Shown: positions 27,581 to 37,287, counted from the stretch's first letter. The stretch is DNA of 64,000 bases from Pseudomonas fluorescens (GCF_019212185.1 NZ_CP078138.1:2524501-2588500); one strand, 5' to 3'. Notes: a model not told the origin generated them from the sequence alone. Program-made: numbers and translations.

Positions 27581-27697
27581 CCCGCCCGAAATATCGTTTG
27601 TCGACCCTGCTCCGGTTTTTCCAGAATTGCCGCCAACGGACTGGGCCAACGTGCCCTGCCGATCTTTCCGAACCGTGCCCAGCAGGGGAAAACAATA

Positions 27698-28885
27698 ATG
27701 ACCACCCTCCAACAGATTCCAGTGCAGAACCTCGAAACCGTGCTCAACCCGATCCATGAAGCGACCGGCCTGAGCAACGAGTTCTACACCGATCAACGTT
27801 ACTTCGAACTCGAGCGCGATCAGGTCCTGGGCAAGACCTGGGCCTGCGTCGGTTTCGCCAGCGACCTGGCCAAGGCCGGCTCGGTCAAGCCCATCGACTT
27901 CATGGGCCTGCCGCTGCTGCTGATGCGCAACCGTGAAAACCTGGTGCAGGTGTTCCATAACGTTTGCAGCCACCGTGGCATGAAACTGGTGGAGGAGGCC
28001 GGTGAGGTGCAAGGGGTGATTCGCTGCCCTTACCACTCCTGGACCTACGATCTGAATGGCGGCCTGCGTGGCACGCCGCACGTCGGCGGCATCGACAAGC
28101 ACAAGGACGAACGCTTCGCCTGTGAAAAACACGGCCTGAAGGCGATCCGCAGCGCGATCTGGATGGACATGGTGTTCATCAACCTGTCCGGCGAAGCCCA
28201 GCCGCTGGAAGAGATGCTTGCACCCCTGACCGCACGCTGGAGCCAGTTCCTCGGCGAAGACGGCATGAGCCTGCTGAGCCGTCGTCCAGGCCATGACGCC
28301 ACGGTGCTGGACATCAACTGCAACTGGAAGCTGGCGGTGGAGAACTACTGCGAGGCCTACCACCTGCCGTGGGTCCACCCGAGCCTGAACTCCTACTCGC
28401 GCCTGGAAGACCACTACAACATCATCGTCGGCGAACACTTCTCGGGTCAGGGCAGCTACGCCTACAACCTGTCCGACGTCGCTGGGACGCACTTGCCGAA
28501 ATTCCCGGCCTGGCCGCTGGACCGCCTGCGCAACGCCGAATACGTGGCGTTTTTCCCTAACGTGCTGCTCGGCATCCAGGCCGACCACGCCTTCGCCATG
28601 CAGCTTGAGCCGGTATCGCCGGGCCGCACTATCGAGCACCTGCGCCTGTTCTATGTCGGTGACGAAGCCGCCAGCAGCGAAGAGTTCAGCGCCTGCCGCG
28701 AAGCGATCCTGGAATCCTGGAAAGTGGTATTCGCCGAAGACATCAGCTCGGTCGAAGGCATGCAGAAAGGCCGTTATTCCCCTGGCTACAAGGGCGGCGC
28801 GTTCTCCCCGGAAATGGACATCCCGACGCACTTCTTCCACCAGTGGGCCGCACGCCAACTGCTGGCTACCACCGAGTCGGTCTGA
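27698..28885 (+). CDS. Rieske non-haem iron oxygenase alpha subunit (CntA-like)
   Basis: The 395-residue protein has a Rieske [2Fe-2S] domain with C90-S-H92 and C110-P-Y-H113, and a catalytic domain with the iron ligands H222 and H227 in NYCEAYHLPWVH. The residue bridging the Rieske and iron centres is Glu219, where ring-hydroxylating dioxygenases have Asp; Glu is known in carnitine oxygenase CntA. Adjacent genes encode an aldehyde dehydrogenase, a rubredoxin reductase and a BCCT transporter, so the substrate is probably a quaternary ammonium compound. There is no beta subunit or CntB-type reductase nearby. Confidence 0.88.
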   Translation: MTTLQQIPVQNLETVLNPIHEATGLSNEFYTDQRYFELERDQVLGKTWACVGFASDLAKAGSVKPIDFMGLPLLLMRNRENLVQVFHNVCSHRGMKLVEEAGEVQGVIRCPYHSWTYDLNGGLRGTPHVGGIDKHKDERFACEKHGLKAIRSAIWMDMVFINLSGEAQPLEEMLAPLTARWSQFLGEDGMSLLSRRPGHDATVLDINCNWKLAVENYCEAYHLPWVHPSLNSYSRLEDHYNIIVGEHFSGQGSYAYNLSDVAGTHLPKFPAWPLDRLRNAEYVAFFPNVLLGIQADHAFAMQLEPVSPGRTIEHLRLFYVGDEAASSEEFSACREAILESWKVVFAEDISSVEGMQKGRYSPGYKGGAFSPEMDIPTHFFHQWAARQLLATTESV

Positions 28886-28896
28886 GGAGCGTTGCC

Positions 28897-30342
28897 ATGT
28901 ATCCGATAGCCTCCCACTGGCTCAACTACATCGACGGGCAATGGGTCGACAGCACCCAGCGCCTGACGGTCAACAATCCCGGCACCGGCGAGCCATTGGC
29001 GAGCATCGCCCAGGCTAGCGTGGCCGATGCCGAACGCGCATTGCAGGCGGCCCGACGCTGCGCCGACAGCGGCGAGTTGACCCGTGCCCGTCCCGCACAG
29101 CGGGTCACCTGGCTGCTGCGCATCGCCGAAGAAATTCGCGCGGTGGCGGATGAGGGCGCCTGGGTGTTGTGCCAGGAAAACGGCAAGCGCCTGGTCGACG
29201 CCAGAGACGAGTTCACCGAAGCGGCGCGCTACTTCGAGTACTACGCCGGCATGGCGGACAAGATCGAGGGCACCTCGATCCCGCTGGGCAACGGCTACAT
29301 GGACTTCACCCTGTACGACCCGATGGGCGTTTCGGCGCAGATCGTGCCGTGGAACTTCCCGGTGTCGATCTGTGCCCGGTCCCTGGCGCCAGCGCTGGCG
29401 GCCGGTAACGCGGTGGTGATCAAGTCACCGGAACTGTCGCCACTGGGCATGTGCGTATTGATCCGCGCCATTGCCAAGGCCGGTCTGCCAGACGGTGCGG
29501 TGAACCTGATTTGTGGTCGTGGCCGCGAAGTCGGCTCGCACCTGGTCCGTCATCGCGGCGTCGACCAGATTGTCTTCACCGGCTCGGTGCCCACCGGCCA
29601 GACAATCCTGCGCGATGCCGCCGAGCATGCGATTCCCAGCGTGATGGAGCTGGGTGGCAAGTCGGCGGCGATCGCCTTCGCCGATGCCAATCTGGAGCAA
29701 CTGCTGGCCAGCGTGCAGTCGGGGATTTTCTTCAATGCCGGCCAGGTCTGTTCGGCGATGTCGCGGCTGCTGGTGCAGCGCGAAATCTATGAGCAGGTGG
29801 TCGAGGCCGTGGTGGCCATGGCCGAAGGCCTCAGCGTGGGTCTGGGCCAGGACAACGCCGACCTGACGCCGGTGGTCAGCGCCGGGCAGCTGGCGGGCAT
29901 CGAAGCCTTGTGCCGCCGGGCCATCGAAGAGGGCGCGGTAGCCGTCACCGGGGGCGAAGCCTTTGCCGACCGCGCCGGACATTTCATGCGCCCGACGGTG
30001 TTCCGCGACGTCACGCCCGACATGTGCATTGCCCAGGAAGAAGTGTTCGGCCCGGTGTTGGCAATCATGCCCTTCGACACTGAAGAACAGGCGATTGCCA
30101 TCGCCAACGGCACCGATTTCGGCCTGGTGGCCGGGGTCTTCACCCAGGACATCAGCCGCGCCATGCGCTGCACCCGCCGCCTGAAATCCGGCCAGGTATT
30201 CGTCAACGAGTGGTACGCCGGCGGTATCGAAACGCCATTCGGCGGGGTCGGCTTGTCGGGCTTTGGTCGCGAGAAGGGCCAGGAAGCGCTGTACAGCTAC
30301 GTGCGCACGAAAAACGTGGCGATTCGGGTCGCCGGGGAGTGA
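28897..30342 (+). CDS. NAD(P)-dependent aldehyde dehydrogenase
   Basis: The 481-residue protein is a standard ALDH: IVPWNFPVSI and KSPELSP in the cofactor site, FTGSVPTG, the general-base ELGGKSA and the catalytic cysteine in FNAGQVCSAM. It probably oxidises the aldehyde released by the Rieske oxygenase. GAGGAGCG precedes ATG 28897, 11 bp after the oxygenase stop, so both are in one operon. The glycine betaine/succinate/malate semialdehyde preference cannot be read from sequence. Confidence 0.93.
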   Translation: MYPIASHWLNYIDGQWVDSTQRLTVNNPGTGEPLASIAQASVADAERALQAARRCADSGELTRARPAQRVTWLLRIAEEIRAVADEGAWVLCQENGKRLVDARDEFTEAARYFEYYAGMADKIEGTSIPLGNGYMDFTLYDPMGVSAQIVPWNFPVSICARSLAPALAAGNAVVIKSPELSPLGMCVLIRAIAKAGLPDGAVNLICGRGREVGSHLVRHRGVDQIVFTGSVPTGQTILRDAAEHAIPSVMELGGKSAAIAFADANLEQLLASVQSGIFFNAGQVCSAMSRLLVQREIYEQVVEAVVAMAEGLSVGLGQDNADLTPVVSAGQLAGIEALCRRAIEEGAVAVTGGEAFADRAGHFMRPTVFRDVTPDMCIAQEEVFGPVLAIMPFDTEEQAIAIANGTDFGLVAGVFTQDISRAMRCTRRLKSGQVFVNEWYAGGIETPFGGVGLSGFGREKGQEALYSYVRTKNVAIRVAGE

Positions 30343-30347
30343 GCAGC

Positions 30348-31751
30348 ATGTTCAAGACTTGGCTGTGCATCGTTTGCGGTCTGATTTACGACGAGGCGCT
30401 GGGCTGGCCCGAGGATGGGATCCTCGCTGGTACGCGCTGGGAAGACGTGCCCGAAGACTGGATCTGCCCGGAGTGTCACGTCGGCAAGGCCGACTTCGAG
30501 ATGCTCGATATCAGTGAATACACCCAGGCCGTGACGGCACCGATCAGCGTGCCGCCGGCAGTGCTCGCGGTGCCCGTGGTGGCACCGGTTAGCGTTGCTG
30601 CGCCACGCCAGCCGATCGTGATCATCGGCAGTGGTTACGCCGGTTACGGCTTGGCCCAGGCGTTGCGCAAGGCCGACCCTAAGGTCGAGATCCGCGTGCT
30701 GACCCAGGAATCCGGTCATCTGTATTCCAAGCCGGCGCTGTCGATCGGCTTGTCCCAGGGCAAAAGTGCCGAAGCGCTGTCCGGCGAGTCGCCCCTGGCG
30801 ATTGAGCAGCGCCTGAACATCCGCGTCTATCCGCACTGCACCGTGCAATCCATTGACAGCTCGGCGCGGGTATTGCGCACCAGTTTCGGCGACATGGCGT
30901 ACGGGCAACTGGTGATCGCCAGCGGCGCGCAACCGATCCGTCTGCCGATCGAGGGTGACGGGGCGATGGTCAGCGTCAACAACCTGCAGGATTACCACGG
31001 CTTCCGCCAGCGCCTGAGCGGCATGCGGCGCGTGGCGATCCTCGGTGATGGCCTGATCGGCTGCGAGTTTGCCAATGACCTGGCGCACAACGGTTTCGAG
31101 GTCGACGTGATCGGCCTCGGCCGCTGGCCCATGGAGCGGCTGTTGCCCGCCGAAGCAGGGCAGCTATTGCAAGCGGCGCTGTGCGATCTGGGGGTCAAGT
31201 GGTACCTGCAAAACACCGTCGAGGCCATCGAGTCGAGCGGGCCGGGCTACCGGCTGAAACTCGCTGGCGGCCAGACCCTCGAGGCTGACCTGGTGTTGTC
31301 GGCGGTCGGCCTGCGCCCGGACCTGAGCCTGGCACACAGTGCGGGACTGGCGGTGGGGCGCGGCATTCAAGTCAACCCGCAGTTGCAGACCTCGGTACCG
31401 GGCATTTATGCGCTGGGCGATTGCATCGAGATCGACGGCCAGTTGCTGCCGTATCTGGCGCCGATCAACCAGGGTATCCAGGCACTCAGCAAGACCCTGC
31501 TTGGACAACCGACCGCCGTCGCTTACCCGCTGATGCCAGTCACCGTGAAAACTCCGGCCGCACCCCTGTGTCTGCTGGCTCCGACGGGAGCCGGGGAGTG
31601 GCGTTGCACGCCAACCCCGGACGGCTTGAGCGGCGGTTTTTACGACGCCGAAGGCCGACTCAACGGCTTTGTGCTGTTGGGTCGCCAGGCACAAACACAG
31701 CGCAGCGCATTGCTGCAGTCCTGTCAGAACTCTCAGCAGGCGGTCGCCTGA
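30348..31751 (+). CDS. rubredoxin fused to rubredoxin reductase
   Basis: The 467-residue protein has an N-terminal rubredoxin (about 1-55; iron ligands C7, C10, C40, C43 in CIVCG and CPECHVGK), a Pro/Val-rich linker (about 60-85), and a C-terminal FAD/NADH reductase with IVIIGSGYAGYGLA and VAILGDGLIGCEFA Rossmann motifs and AVGLRPDL...YALGDC. It moves electrons from NADH through FAD to its own rubredoxin iron. Location between the ALDH and amine oxidase genes suggests that it feeds the Rieske oxygenase, replacing the usual flavin-ferredoxin partner. Confidence 0.9.
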   Translation: MFKTWLCIVCGLIYDEALGWPEDGILAGTRWEDVPEDWICPECHVGKADFEMLDISEYTQAVTAPISVPPAVLAVPVVAPVSVAAPRQPIVIIGSGYAGYGLAQALRKADPKVEIRVLTQESGHLYSKPALSIGLSQGKSAEALSGESPLAIEQRLNIRVYPHCTVQSIDSSARVLRTSFGDMAYGQLVIASGAQPIRLPIEGDGAMVSVNNLQDYHGFRQRLSGMRRVAILGDGLIGCEFANDLAHNGFEVDVIGLGRWPMERLLPAEAGQLLQAALCDLGVKWYLQNTVEAIESSGPGYRLKLAGGQTLEADLVLSAVGLRPDLSLAHSAGLAVGRGIQVNPQLQTSVPGIYALGDCIEIDGQLLPYLAPINQGIQALSKTLLGQPTAVAYPLMPVTVKTPAAPLCLLAPTGAGEWRCTPTPDGLSGGFYDAEGRLNGFVLLGRQAQTQRSALLQSCQNSQQAVA

Positions 31752-31761
31752 GGCGGTACAC

Positions 31762-33090
31762 ATGAACACTTCAATCAAGCTGCCTTACGACGATAACAGT
31801 TGCGGCTGGTACGCCGCGCTGCCTGAACAGCCGGCGGTCAAGCGCCTGGCTGGCGAGCAACGGGCGGATTACGCGGTGATCGGTGCGGGCTTCGCCGGTC
31901 TGGCGGCGGCCCGGCGCCTGGCCGAACATCATCCGCAGGCGCGGATTATCCTGGTGGACGCCCAGCGCGTCGCCCATGGAGCCTCCGGGCGCAACTCGGG
32001 TTTCGTCATCGACCTGCCGCACAAATTTGCCCTGGAACATCCGGACCCGGCGCACAAGCAACGCCTGCTGTCGCTCAACCGCGCGGCCATTGCCCAGTTG
32101 CAAGGGCTGGTGCAGAGCCGGGGCATCGAGTGTCAGTGGTCCCATGCCGGCAAGTATCAGGGCGCCGTCGGTGCCCGAGGGCTGGCCTATCTGGATCACT
32201 TCGAGCGCTTGATGAGCGACCTTGGCGAGCCGTTCCGCCGGGCTGATTCTGCCGAACTGGCCAAGGTCCTGGGCACGCAACATTACAGCGGTGCGATCTA
32301 CACCCCGGGTTGCTACCTGATGCAGCCGGCGGCGTTGGTCACTGGCCTGGCGCGCACCCTGCCGGATAACGTCGAGCTGCTGGAGGAATCACCGATCCAG
32401 CGCCTGGAACGTGACGGTCGCGGCGGCTGGATCCTGCAGGGCAGCAACGGGCTGATCCGCACCCCGCAACTGCTGCTGGGCACCAGCATCTTCACCCAGG
32501 AGTTCGGTTACCTGCGCAACCGCCTGTTGCCGGTGATGACCTTCGCCAGCTGGACCCGTCCGCTGACCGATGCCGAACTGGCCACCTATGGCGGCCAGCT
32601 GGATTGGGGCCTGACCCCGGCGGACCATGCCGGGACCACGGTGCGCATGACCCAGGACCGCCGGCTGATCATCCGCAACACCTACAAGCACGTGCCCAAG
32701 TATGGGCGCAGCACCAGCGACGGCATGCGCCTGAAGATTCGCGAGTCCCATCGCAAGGCGTTCAAGGCGCGTTTCCCACAGTTGGCCGAGGTGCCGTTCA
32801 GCCACACCTGGGGTGGGGTCTATGCGATCTCGCGCAACTTCACCAACTTCTTCGGCGAGTTGGAGCCGGGGGTTCACGCCTCGGCTTGCGACAACGGCGT
32901 CGGCGCGGCGTGGGGCACGATCTCCGGGACGATGCTCGCAGACCAGGTGGTGGGCGCCGAGTCCTCACAGTTGAACGACATTCGTGCCGTGACCGGCATG
33001 CCGTCGCTCAACCCGCCGGAACCCTTCCTTGGCCTGGGTGTGCGTTCGCGCATTCACCTGGCGGCCTGGAACAGCCGGAGCGAGCTATGA
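31762..33090 (+). CDS. FAD-dependent amine oxidase/dehydrogenase (DAO, PuuB-like)
   Basis: The 442-residue protein is a DAO-family flavoenzyme. The N-terminal ADYAVIGAGFAGLAAARRL binds FAD; HGASGRNSGF is the family's second signature. It resembles gamma-glutamylputrescine oxidase and related amine oxidoreductases, which oxidise C-N bonds. It sits between the rubredoxin reductase and a cupin gene that overlaps its stop by 4 bp. It may remove the methylated or primary amine part of the substrate; this is inference. Confidence 0.85.
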   Translation: MNTSIKLPYDDNSCGWYAALPEQPAVKRLAGEQRADYAVIGAGFAGLAAARRLAEHHPQARIILVDAQRVAHGASGRNSGFVIDLPHKFALEHPDPAHKQRLLSLNRAAIAQLQGLVQSRGIECQWSHAGKYQGAVGARGLAYLDHFERLMSDLGEPFRRADSAELAKVLGTQHYSGAIYTPGCYLMQPAALVTGLARTLPDNVELLEESPIQRLERDGRGGWILQGSNGLIRTPQLLLGTSIFTQEFGYLRNRLLPVMTFASWTRPLTDAELATYGGQLDWGLTPADHAGTTVRMTQDRRLIIRNTYKHVPKYGRSTSDGMRLKIRESHRKAFKARFPQLAEVPFSHTWGGVYAISRNFTNFFGELEPGVHASACDNGVGAAWGTISGTMLADQVVGAESSQLNDIRAVTGMPSLNPPEPFLGLGVRSRIHLAAWNSRSEL

Positions 33091-33458
33091 CTGCCGGCGT
33101 GAAACCCTCGGTGCGGGTGCTGCAAGTCGATCACCGCGACCTCGACTTCAGCGTGCGCGGTGGCCCACCCGGTGGCGCCTTCGTGGCCCGGGCCCTGAGC
33201 AATGAAGTCTCGCCGAATATCGGCGTCGGCTTTGCTCGCTGGGAGGGTGCCCAGGTGGCCTGGACGGTGCTTTATGACGAAGTGATTTTCGTCATTGAAG
33301 GCTGCTTCGAGCTGCAGGTCGGCGCCGAGCTGTTCCAGGTCACCCCGGGCCAGTTGCTGTGGATCCCCGAAGGCACCGAACTGGTATACGGCGGGCACGC
33401 CTTGTTCGGCTATGTCGTGCACCCGGGCAACTGGAAAGAGCTGCACGGTTTGAGCTGA
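33087..33458 (+). CDS. cupin-domain protein (EutQ-like)
   Basis: The 123-residue protein is one cupin barrel: WTVLYDEVIFVIEGCFELQVG (Glu at the metal-site position), VTPGQLLWIPEGTELVYGG. EutQ-type cupins accompany ethanolamine and other amine pathways. The ATG overlaps the upstream stop (ATGA at 33087-33090). An enzymatic or binding role in the amine pathway is inferred. Confidence 0.8.
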   Translation: MTAGVKPSVRVLQVDHRDLDFSVRGGPPGGAFVARALSNEVSPNIGVGFARWEGAQVAWTVLYDEVIFVIEGCFELQVGAELFQVTPGQLLWIPEGTELVYGGHALFGYVVHPGNWKELHGLS

Positions 33459-33535
33459 GCCATCGACCCTTGGCGCTTGGCCGATGGCTGCGCGCCAGGG
33501 GTTTTGCATCCGCACTTTTTTCTGGAATCGGCACC

Positions 33536-34771
33536 GTGTTTGGACTGACGAAGACCTTCGGCGCGCTGTATTTGGCCAGCTCGATGATGCAGCTGGGATC
33601 GATGATGTTGATGACCTACCTGGCGTTGCGCCTGAACGATTCGGGAGCCAGCGAAACTGCTGGCGGTGCGTTGATGGCCGCCAATGCCCTGGGCATGGTG
33701 CTGGGCGGCTGGGTGGGGCGCAGCCTGATTGCGCAGGTCGGGCATATTCGCACTTACGCGGCCTGTGCCGGGATCATTTGTGCGGCGGTGCTGGGCCATG
33801 AATTCAGTGCATCGCTGCCGTTCTGGCTGGTGCTGCGGGCGCTGGTGGGACTGGCGATGATGTGCCAGTTGATGGTGGTGGAAAGTTGGCTCAACGACCA
33901 GGCCAGGACCGAGCAACGCGGCAAAGTCCTGGCGCTGTACATGGTCGCCAGTTACGTCGGCATGATGCTGGGTAACCTGGCCCTGAGCCTGGATGAAGGC
34001 TTGGGCATCCGCGCGCTGCTTGGCGTGGCGATGGTCTTCGCCCTTGGTTCGGTGCCGGTGGCGCTGACCCGCAGCATGCATCCCACGGCGGTGCCGGCGG
34101 CGCCGATTGACCTGCGCTTATTCCTGCGGCGGATCCCGCAGTCGCTGGTCACGGTGCTGGTGTCCGGCGTGCTCAACGGCAGCTTCTACGGCCTGGCAGC
34201 GATCTACGCCAGCAAGCAGGGGCTGGCGACCGCGCAGGTCGGCCAGTTCATGGCCCTGTCCATCGCTGCCGGATTGTTGGCCCAGTTGCCCCTGGGCTGG
34301 CTTTCGGATCGCTTGCCACGGGCGAGCCTGATCCGCGCGGTGGCGCTGCTGTTGATCGTCATCAGTCTGCCGTTGGCGTTCAACCAGGCGCCTGGGTTCG
34401 TCACCTTGCTGTGGTTTGGCGCGGGCATCGGCTTCCTGCAGTTCTGCCTGTATCCGTTGGGCGTGGCGCTGGCCAACGACAATATGGAACCGGCGTTGCG
34501 AGTGTCGCTCTCCGGCATGCTGCTGATCACCTTCGGCGTCGGCGCCTGCATCGGGCCGCTGATGGCCGGTGCCCTGATGGAGCACCTCGGTGCGGCGAGT
34601 TTTTACTTCTTCTATACCGGCACCGCGCTGTTGCTCGCCCTCTGTGTGGGCCAGGCAAAAGTCACCGGCGAACACTTGCGCAGCGATGCGCCGTTGCAGC
34701 ATCCGGTGACCCCCAACGGGATTGCCAGCTGCAACCTGATGACGGTGGAGGAGGGCACTGACCGGCCCTAG
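33536..34771 (+). CDS. MFS transporter (YcaD-like)
   Basis: The 411-residue protein has about twelve hydrophobic segments and resembles YcaD-type MFS carriers (MVVESWLNDQARTEQRGKVLALYMVASYVGMM is conserved, with the loop arginines). The start is uncertain; GTG 33536 is chosen as the first plausible codon before the first helix, with only a weak GGA upstream. It probably exports or imports an intermediate of the amine cluster. Confidence 0.8.
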   Translation: MFGLTKTFGALYLASSMMQLGSMMLMTYLALRLNDSGASETAGGALMAANALGMVLGGWVGRSLIAQVGHIRTYAACAGIICAAVLGHEFSASLPFWLVLRALVGLAMMCQLMVVESWLNDQARTEQRGKVLALYMVASYVGMMLGNLALSLDEGLGIRALLGVAMVFALGSVPVALTRSMHPTAVPAAPIDLRLFLRRIPQSLVTVLVSGVLNGSFYGLAAIYASKQGLATAQVGQFMALSIAAGLLAQLPLGWLSDRLPRASLIRAVALLLIVISLPLAFNQAPGFVTLLWFGAGIGFLQFCLYPLGVALANDNMEPALRVSLSGMLLITFGVGACIGPLMAGALMEHLGAASFYFFYTGTALLLALCVGQAKVTGEHLRSDAPLQHPVTPNGIASCNLMTVEEGTDRP

Positions 34772-34987
34772 CACCATGGTTTTATTGATGCGTTTTTCTC
34801 ATGAGTCGGTGACTAAATATGGTTTGAACGGTAGTGGGGCTTCAAGCAAATTGGCACGGCTGCCAAAACCGAGATGGACCTGAATTAACCTGCAGATGAA
34901 CACTGCCCTGATGTCGCTCGATATCAGGCAATAAGCACCCTGCGGACAGCAACTACACCCTTAAACAAAAACAAAAGGGGAATAACA

Positions 34988-36643
34988 ATGCGTGCGCAAT
35001 CCGGCATGTTGAAGGGCCTTAATCCGACTGTGACAGTGCTCTCGATAGTGGGCGTTATCTTGTTCGTTTTATTCTGTGCCTTCAAAGATCAACAGGCAGC
35101 CAAGGCTTTTGAAGCGGCTTCCACCTTTATCCTGCATAACTTCAAGTGGTATTACCTGGCGCTGATCACCGGTGTCCTGGGTTTGCTGCTGTATATCTCC
35201 ATGAGCCGTTTCGGCAATCTGAAACTGGGCACCGAACATGACCGCCCCGAGTTCAGTTTCGCCTCCTGGATTGCCATGCTGTTCAGCGCCGGGATGGGCA
35301 TCGGGCTGATTTTCTGGTCGGTGGCCGAACCCATGCTGCACTACGCCGACAACCCGTTCTCCAAGGGCCTGACCGATGAATCGGCGACCCTGGCGATGCG
35401 CATTACCCTATTCCACTGGGGCCTTCACCCTTGGGCGATCTTTTCCATGATCGGCCTGGGCCTGGCCTACTTTGCCTACCGCAAGGGCTTGCCACTGGCC
35501 TTGCGCTCGCTGCTGTATCCGCTGATCGGCGAACGTATTTATGGCTGGATCGGGCATGTGGTCGACATCATGGGCGTGATCATTACCGCCTTTGGTGTTT
35601 CCCAATCGCTGGGTCTCGGCGTCGTGCAGATCAATACCGGTATGCATAACGTATTTGGTTTGCCGATCAGTGTCGGTCTGCAGTTATCGATCATTCTCTT
35701 TGTCAGTATTGTTGCCTGTATTTCGTTGTTGGCCGGTTTGTCCAAAGGCATGAAGCGTATCTCCACGCTTAATATGTATTTGTCGTTCGCTCTGATGTTG
35801 GCGGTATTGGCGATCGGTCCGACCCGTTACATTCTTAATCTGATGTTTGAATCCACCGGGGACTATGTGCAGAACATTGTCGGCCTGAGTTTCTGGATGG
35901 ACACCCAGAAAGACAGCGAATGGCAGAACTGGTGGACGGCGTTCTACTGGCCGTGGTGGATGACCTGGGGGCCGTTCGTGGGCCTGTTCATTGCGCGTAT
36001 CTCCAAGGGCCGGACCATTCGCGAACTGGTGATCGGTGCGCTGGTGGTGCCGACCATGGTCACCATTTTGTGGATGTCGGTGTTCGGTGGTGCTGCGCTG
36101 AAGAATGAACAGCAGGACCGTCAGGCTTACCAGGCCTCTGTTGCCACGCAGCAGGTCGGCACGGAACAGGCGAAATTCGAAGGCGGGACGATTCTGCAGG
36201 CGACCAAGAAAGAAACCACTGCGGCGATGTTTACCCTGTTGCAGTCCCTCGATGGCCCGACCATTGGCGCGGCGTTGTCGATCCTCGTCTGTGTGTTGCT
36301 CGGGGTGCATTTTGTCACCACCGCCGATGCCGGGACTCAGGTGCTCTGTACCTTGTGCGCTCTGGGCAGCACCAATCCGCCGAACTGGATCAGAGTGCTC
36401 TGGTGCCTGCTGGAAGGGGCGATTGCTGCGGGGCTGCTGCTGGCCGGGGGGCTGAAGGCGATACAGATGGCAAGCATCGTCGCCGGACTGCCGATTGCCA
36501 TGCTGTTGCTGGTGATGTCGTACACCCTGATTCACAGCCTGCGCAAGGAAATGCCAAGCACCCCGGCCTGGACCCCGGCGGCTGTGCCGCAGCACGAGGC
36601 CGAGCGCCGTGACCGGCAGCCAGAGTCCTTGGCCGCCGCCTGA
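34988..36643 (+). CDS. BCCT-family transporter (betaine/carnitine/choline type)
   Basis: The 551-residue protein has about twelve helices and family motifs: GMGIGLIFWSVAEPMLHY, the HWGLHPWAIFSMIGLGLAYFAYR segment and WWMTWGPFVGLFIARISKGRTIRE. BCCT carriers import quaternary ammonium compounds such as betaine, carnitine or choline. It has AAAAGGGG upstream and a 216-bp leader region after the MFS gene in which I see no further gene. Its presence at the end of the Rieske cluster is the best hint of substrate class. Confidence 0.93.
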   Translation: MRAQSGMLKGLNPTVTVLSIVGVILFVLFCAFKDQQAAKAFEAASTFILHNFKWYYLALITGVLGLLLYISMSRFGNLKLGTEHDRPEFSFASWIAMLFSAGMGIGLIFWSVAEPMLHYADNPFSKGLTDESATLAMRITLFHWGLHPWAIFSMIGLGLAYFAYRKGLPLALRSLLYPLIGERIYGWIGHVVDIMGVIITAFGVSQSLGLGVVQINTGMHNVFGLPISVGLQLSIILFVSIVACISLLAGLSKGMKRISTLNMYLSFALMLAVLAIGPTRYILNLMFESTGDYVQNIVGLSFWMDTQKDSEWQNWWTAFYWPWWMTWGPFVGLFIARISKGRTIRELVIGALVVPTMVTILWMSVFGGAALKNEQQDRQAYQASVATQQVGTEQAKFEGGTILQATKKETTAAMFTLLQSLDGPTIGAALSILVCVLLGVHFVTTADAGTQVLCTLCALGSTNPPNWIRVLWCLLEGAIAAGLLLAGGLKAIQMASIVAGLPIAMLLLVMSYTLIHSLRKEMPSTPAWTPAAVPQHEAERRDRQPESLAAA

Positions 36644-36655
36644 TCGTTCACAGAC

Positions 36656-36759
36656 CTGTAGGAGCAGCCGGGCAGCGTTCCGCTGCTCGCGATGGTGGTG
36701 GGGCAGCTGATATCCCTGTCGGATGGGCTGCCGTCATCGCTAGCAGGCTAGCTCCCACA
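36656..36759. repeat. REP-type inverted pair after the BCCT gene
   Basis: CTGTAGGAGCAGCCGGGCAG at the left and GGCTAGCTCCCACA at the right form a degenerate REPIN. It opens a 644-bp gene-free stretch (36644-37287) that contains only repeats. Confidence 0.65.
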
Positions 36760-36803
36760 TGAATCTGCGGCGAACACCCATATCGCAAACACCTCAAACC
36801 CCT

Positions 36804-36893
36804 TGTAGGAGCGAGCCTGCTCGCGATTGTGGTGGGGCAGTCGACACCCATGCTGGATGTGCTGCCGTTATCGCTTCAAGCCAGCTCCCACAG
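36804..36893. repeat. REP-type inverted pair
   Basis: TTGTAGGAGCGAGCCTGCTC at the left and CCAGCTCCCACAGG at the right mark a second, diverged REPIN in the same stretch. Confidence 0.7.
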
Positions 36894-36921
36894 GGGTTTG
36901 AGCTGCGCCGGTTTTCCTGAA

Positions 36922-37242
36922 CAGGCCGGCCGGTAGGCCGCCTCGGTTGCTTTTGATTTTGATTCACCGGCCCCGTTACAGAAGGCTGAGTGGAGGCATT
37001 CATCCGAGGGGAGCGCGTAGCGCGCTGCGGCGCAGCCGCAGTCATCGAGAGGAGGTGCCAGCGAAGCCAACCGGAGGCGATGACCCGCGGATGGATGCTG
37101 GAGCGAAGGTACCCCGAGCCTAGGCGAGGGGGCCGGATGTTGGGGCAAAGCCTTTTGCTTACTTTTCGGCGTTTGGAAAAGTGAGTCGCCGTAAGGGCGA
37201 AACCATAGGTGGCCGTTACCGCAGGAATGGATATGTACACCG
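36922..37242 (+). repeat. 320-bp dispersed repeat, copy A
   Basis: The segment begins CAGGCCGGCCGGTAGGCC and ends ATGGATATGTACACCG. It is closely matched at 54487-54806 and 55013-55332 and, more diverged and inverted, at 52751-53070. It contains short GC-rich hairpins but no convincing gene or terminal inverted repeats; the short frames inside it shift between copies. Function is unknown to me. Confidence 0.85.
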
Positions 37243-37248
37243 AAAAAA

Positions 37249-37278
37249 TGCCATCGCGAGCAGGCTCGCTCCTACAGG
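37249..37278. repeat. single REP sequence
   Basis: CATCGCGAGCAGGCTCGCTC followed by CTACAG is one REP half immediately after repeat copy A. Confidence 0.75.
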
Positions 37279-37287
37279 GCGGTGTGT

